Shown piece by piece: positions 61,173 to 64,000 of a DNA stretch of 64,000 nucleotides; positions within the stretch are counted from its first letter, which is position 1; every line of letters starts with the position of its first letter. This stretch comes from Pseudomonas sp. CC6-YY-74. Its GTDB lineage: Bacteria; Pseudomonadota; Gammaproteobacteria; Pseudomonadales; Pseudomonadaceae. The notes under the pieces are model-generated. The model was not told the DNA's origin. It saw only the letters and a program-made list of their open reading frames with translations, and ran no database searches. The translations under genes and the position numbers were made by a program. Where the stretch lies: NCBI RefSeq assembly GCF_002025205.1, contig NZ_CP019947.1, forward strand, positions 3,572,001 to 3,636,000, given 5' to 3'.

Positions 61173-63029
61173 ATGTCCTTTGCCTCCCTCGGTCTCTCCG
61201 AGGCTTTAGTCCGCGCCATCGAGGCAGCGGGCTACACCCAGCCTACCCCGGTGCAACAGCGGGCCATTCCCGCCGTGTTGCAAGGCCGCGACCTGATGGT
61301 TGCCGCCCAAACAGGGACGGGTAAAACCGGCGGTTTCGCCCTGCCGATCCTGGAACTGCTGTTCCCCAACGGTCACCCCGATCGCGAGCACCGCCACGGC
61401 CCGAAACAACCCCGCGTACTGGTGCTCACCCCCACTCGCGAACTGGCCGCCCAGGTGCACCAGAGCTTCAAGGTCTATGCCCGTGACCTGAAATTCGTCA
61501 GCACCTGCATCTTCGGCGGTGTCGGCACGAACCCCCAGGTGCAAGCCATGGCCAAGGGCGTCGACGTCCTGGTGGCCTGCCCCGGCCGCCTGCTTGACCT
61601 GGTCGGCCAGCGTGCCGTGGATTTGTCCCACGTGGAAATCCTGGTCCTGGACGAAGCTGACCGCATGCTCGACATGGGCTTCGTGCATGACGTGAAGAAG
61701 GTCCTGGCACGCCTGCCCACAAAACGGCAGAACCTGCTGTTCTCGGCGACCTTCTCCAAAGACATCACCGACCTTGCCGGCAAGTTGCTGCACAACCCCG
61801 AGCGCATCGAGGTCACGCCGCCGAACACCACGGTCGAGCGCATCGAACAGCGCGTATACCGCCTGCAGGCCAGCCACAAGCGTGCCCTGCTCGCTCACCT
61901 GATCAGCGCCGGCGCCTGGGAACAGGTGCTGGTGTTCACCCGCACCAAGCACGGCGCCAATCGCTTGGCCGAGTACCTCGACAAGCATGGCCTGGCATCC
62001 GTGGCGATCCACGGCAACAAGAGCCAGAACGCTCGCACCAAAGCCCTGGCCGACTTCAAGGCCGGCGCCGTGCGGATCATGGTTGCCACCGATATCGCCG
62101 CCCGCGGCCTGGACATCGACCAACTGCCGCACGTGGTCAACTTCGAGCTGCCAAACATCGAGGAAGACTACGTTCACCGCATCGGCCGTACTGGTCGCGC
62201 CGGGCGTAGTGGCGAGGCGATCTCGCTGGTCGCTCCCGATGAAGAAAAACTGCTCAAGGGCATCGAGCGGATGACCAAGCAGAAAATCGCCGATGGCGAC
62301 CTGCTCGGTTTCGACGCCAGCACGGTCGAGGCGGAGCGCCCGGAAGTGCGCGAGCCGCAGAAGCCGCGCCAACCCCGCGGTGCCAAGCCTGAAGGCGAAC
62401 GCCACGGCGGCGGGCGCAAGGACAAGGGCAAGGACAGCGGCAAGGCCAAGCCCCAGGCCGCCCGTTCGCAGCAGCCGCGCAGCGCTCAACCCGGCCGCGC
62501 TGCGGCGCCGGCAGTACCCGCCCTGCCACCGGATCGGGCACCGGATGAGTTCCGCGACGACGAAATCGATAACTTTGGTAATCGGGCCGACTATGTCAGC
62601 CCGAACCAGAACAAGCAGCAGAACCGTGGCCGTCGGCCCGGTGCGCCTGCTTCGGGTCCTAACGCCAGCAATGCTGCTGGCCAAGCCCCACGCACACCCA
62701 GCAAAAACCCACGCAGCGGTGCAGGCGCCGGTACTGGCGCTACAGCCAACCAAGGCAAACGCCAGGGTTCGGGCGGTCAAGGACGCAATGCCTCCGGCCG
62801 CGCCCGTCCGCCGCGCGACTCGCGTGAAACCACCACCTCGCTCAACCGCGATGAACTGCCACGCAAAGAGGGTCCGGTAAAGAGCCCTAGTGACAAGCAG
62901 CCGGTGATCGTGCACAAAGGTTCGCGCAGCACTGAGCGCTTCCCGACGCCCGAGCAACTCGACCAGCTGCCAAGCAGTCGTCCGCGCGGCGAGAAGCCTG
63001 CCCTGCTGACGCGTAATCGCGAAAGCTAA
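61173..63029 (+). CDS. rhlE: DEAD-box RNA helicase (RhlE type) with long basic tail
   Basis: 618-residue ATP-dependent RNA helicase. Core about 1-370: Q motif [20 protein letters not shown]...[10 protein letters not shown], Walker [22 protein letters not shown], and the second domain with [11 protein letters not shown] and [11 protein letters not shown]. From about 375 to the end (some 240 residues) lies a low-complexity tail rich in Pro, Arg, Gly, Lys and Ala, probably disordered and RNA-binding, like P. aeruginosa RhlE2. Start ATG 61173 with AGGATT. A TATACT -10 (61029-61034) would give a leader of about 135 nt. Confidence 0.93.
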   Translation: MSFASLGLSEALVRAIEAAGYTQPTPVQQRAIPAVLQGRDLMVAAQTGTGKTGGFALPILELLFPNGHPDREHRHGPKQPRVLVLTPTRELAAQVHQSFKVYARDLKFVSTCIFGGVGTNPQVQAMAKGVDVLVACPGRLLDLVGQRAVDLSHVEILVLDEADRMLDMGFVHDVKKVLARLPTKRQNLLFSATFSKDITDLAGKLLHNPERIEVTPPNTTVERIEQRVYRLQASHKRALLAHLISAGAWEQVLVFTRTKHGANRLAEYLDKHGLASVAIHGNKSQNARTKALADFKAGAVRIMVATDIAARGLDIDQLPHVVNFELPNIEEDYVHRIGRTGRAGRSGEAISLVAPDEEKLLKGIERMTKQKIADGDLLGFDASTVEAERPEVREPQKPRQPRGAKPEGERHGGGRKDKGKDSGKAKPQAARSQQPRSAQPGRAAAPAVPALPPDRAPDEFRDDEIDNFGNRADYVSPNQNKQQNRGRRPGAPASGPNASNAAGQAPRTPSKNPRSGAGAGTGATANQGKRQGSGGQGRNASGRARPPRDSRETTTSLNRDELPRKEGPVKSPSDKQPVIVHKGSRSTERFPTPEQLDQLPSSRPRGEKPALLTRNRES

Positions 63030-63040
63030 GCAGCACGCTT

Positions 63041-63114
63041 AACGACAACGCCGACCTCAGGGTCGGCGTTGTCGTTTCTGCACCTGCAAAAACGCCGACC
63101 CTGAGGTCGGCGTT
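63041..63114. terminator. Tandem terminator hairpins between rhlE and yceI
   Basis: First hairpin: perfect 16-bp stem AACGACAACGCCGACC/GGTCGGCGTTGTCGTT (63041-63076, TCAG loop), followed by TC. Second: 10-bp stem AACGCCGACC/GGTCGGCGTT (63091-63114), followed on the minus strand by a T5 run. They serve the convergent rhlE and yceI genes, one for each direction. The two share a 24-bp near-identical core. Confidence 0.9.
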
Positions 63115-63136
63115 CTGGGGAAGCAGCGTGGCTGGC

Positions 63137-63715
63137 TTACTGGCGCACGCCTTCCACCGAGATGATCAGCTCAACTTCCGCGGAAGCCGGGCCAAGATCC
63201 TTCTCGATTTCGAAGTCTTTCAGCTTGAGCATGGTGCTGCCTGCAAAGCCGGCACGATAGCCGCCCCACGGGTCATCGCCCTGGCCAATGAACGTGGCGG
63301 CGATCACCACCGGCTTGGTCACGCCATTGAGGGTCAGGTTACCGGTGATATCGGCCGTACCTTCGCCCGTGGATTTAACCGCCGTGGACGCGAAGGTCGC
63401 AGTCGGGTGCTTGCCGACATTAAGGAAGTCGCCGCTGCGGATGTGCTTGTCGCGCTCGGCGTGGTTGGTGTCGACGCTCTGGGTGTTGAGCGTGACATTA
63501 ACCTTGCTGGCTTCCGGGTTCTTGTCGTCGAAGCTGAAGCTGCCGTCGAAGTCCTTGAAGGTGCCGTACAGCCAGCTGTAACCCAGGTGGCTGATCTTGA
63601 AATTGACGAAAGCGTGCTGACCTTGCTTGTCGATGGCGTAATCGGCGGCCATGGCATGGCCAGCACTGAGCAGAGCGGAACCGAGAGCCAGGGCGGCGAG
63701 GGTTTTCTTCAACAT
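63137..63715 (-). CDS. yceI: YceI-family periplasmic lipid-binding protein
   Basis: 192-residue exported protein with a signal peptide at 1-23 ([20 protein letters not shown], cleavage after AMA) and the YceI lipocalin-like barrel: [59 protein letters not shown]. Members bind isoprenoid lipids such as quinones; the P. aeruginosa homologue is the secreted protein PasP. ATG 63715 with AAGGAGA seven bases upstream; the longer frame to 63790 is not conserved. It is preceded by a cytochrome b561 gene on the same strand, 64 bp away, the usual cybB-yceI pair. Confidence 0.94.
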   Translation of the reverse strand: MLKKTLAALALGSALLSAGHAMAADYAIDKQGQHAFVNFKISHLGYSWLYGTFKDFDGSFSFDDKNPEASKVNVTLNTQSVDTNHAERDKHIRSGDFLNVGKHPTATFASTAVKSTGEGTADITGNLTLNGVTKPVVIAATFIGQGDDPWGGYRAGFAGSTMLKLKDFEIEKDLGPASAEVELIISVEGVRQ

Positions 63716-63779
63716 GGGCAATCTCCTTATGAGGTTGAATAATTCGGCACGCGGGTCATTCCACGCACCAGAAAAGGTG

Positions 63780-64000
63780 TCAGCGACCAAACATGCGGGT
63801 CAGCGTGCGGTCACGGTCGATAAAGTGATGTTTCAGAGCGGCCAGTGCATGGATAGCGGCGAAAATCACCAGGGCCCAGCCAAGGTATTCATGCACCAGG
63901 CCGGCCACATCTTCCTGATCGGGAATGCTGGTGAGGGTCGCCGGCACCTCGAACCAGCCGAATACCTCGATACCCCGGCCATCGGCGGTAGAAATCAGGT
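63780..64000 (-). CDS. Cytochrome b561-family protein (C-terminal part)
   Basis: The window edge cuts this minus-strand gene; the last 73 codons are present, ending TGA at 63780-63782. The protein end contains a membrane helix with heme-ligand-type histidines ([20 protein letters not shown]) and finishes [16 protein letters not shown], the characteristic end of the diheme cytochrome b561 (YodB/CybB) family. These move electrons between the quinone pool and periplasmic partners. Co-directional with yceI, which follows 64 bp downstream. Confidence 0.88.
   Translation of the reverse strand, partial: LISTADGRGIEVFGWFEVPATLTSIPDQEDVAGLVHEYLGWALVIFAAIHALAALKHHFIDRDRTLTRMFGR

Noticed and set aside
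61206..62957. A 583-codon minus-strand frame opposite the helicase
   Set aside because: Antisense to a clear DEAD-box helicase; composition reflects the complement of its codons.
1..64000. Search by eye for tRNA, rRNA, prophage genes, restriction or toxin-antitoxin systems
   Set aside because: None found. No cloverleaf with a conserved T-loop, no phage structural genes and no paired small toxin/antitoxin frames stood out.

Overview
The window is a high-GC chromosomal segment of a Pseudomonas species. The evidence is near family-length matches to Pseudomonas proteins throughout (Tex, GshA, ArgA, PtsP, RppH, RhlE-type helicase), an SAH riboswitch in front of ahcY, and several classes of Pseudomonas-style intergenic palindromes (REP-like GTAGGAGCGG, GTAGCCCGGA and GTAGG-TGGGTTA types). 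It is dense, ordinary core chromosome with one short degenerate patch (about 43.1-44.6 kb). I see no tRNA, rRNA, CRISPR array, prophage or intact transposase. From memory, the genes resemble blocks that lie on both sides of the origin in P. aeruginosa PAO1 (PA5197-PA5210 and PA0323-PA0453), interleaved here, so the order appears rearranged relative to PAO1.

Layout. 0-2.3 kb: tail of an upstream gene, then ompR-envZ (minus), with a REP element between the two genes. 2.7-7.5 kb: tex, a thioesterase, gshA with a strong leader hairpin, and a small RMF-family gene. 7.7-12.4 kb (minus): DUF47-pitA phosphate uptake pair and argE, argA for arginine synthesis. 12.5-17.8 kb: CYTH phosphatase, a 7-bp tandem repeat, an orphan GspE/PilB-type ATPase and a 7TMR-DISM diguanylate cyclase. 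17.8-24.7 kb: two L,D-transpeptidase-fold proteins of different families, qmcA-nfeD, a DUF2388 protein, an HDOD protein and rlmI.

25.0-31.6 kb: a D-lysine/D-amino-acid catabolic locus: RpiR regulator, amino-acid ABC transporter and FAD dehydrogenase (amaD-like), divergent from a dpkA-like imine reductase. 31.9-36.6 kb: a polyamine-type ABC transporter (ATPase, binding protein, two permeases), with a 267-bp inverted-repeat element wedged between the permease genes. In both transporter operons the binding-protein gene is followed by a strong intercistronic hairpin. 36.9-43.1 kb: ilvD, a YitT-family protein, folA and the DUF2868-DUF3482 membrane/GTPase pair.

43.1-44.6 kb: an accessory patch with a 40-bp direct repeat bracketing a hypothetical gene, and a broken GyrI-like effector-domain gene. 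44.6-52.7 kb: a glutamate-receptor-like K+ channel, thyA-lgt-TSUP, NRDE/TANGO2, ptsP-rppH (nitrogen PTS and mRNA decapping) and a HAD hydrolase. 52.7-64 kb: palindromic repeats, DUF2269, ilvA, a TetR regulator, riboswitch-ahcY-metF (methyl cycle), ppnN, a periplasmic binding protein, an RhlE-type helicase, yceI and a partial cytochrome b561.

Start codons were chosen from ribosome-binding sites and family length, and several genes appear to use GTG or TTG. Gene names and PAO1/KT2440 comparisons come from memory of the families; no database search was run.
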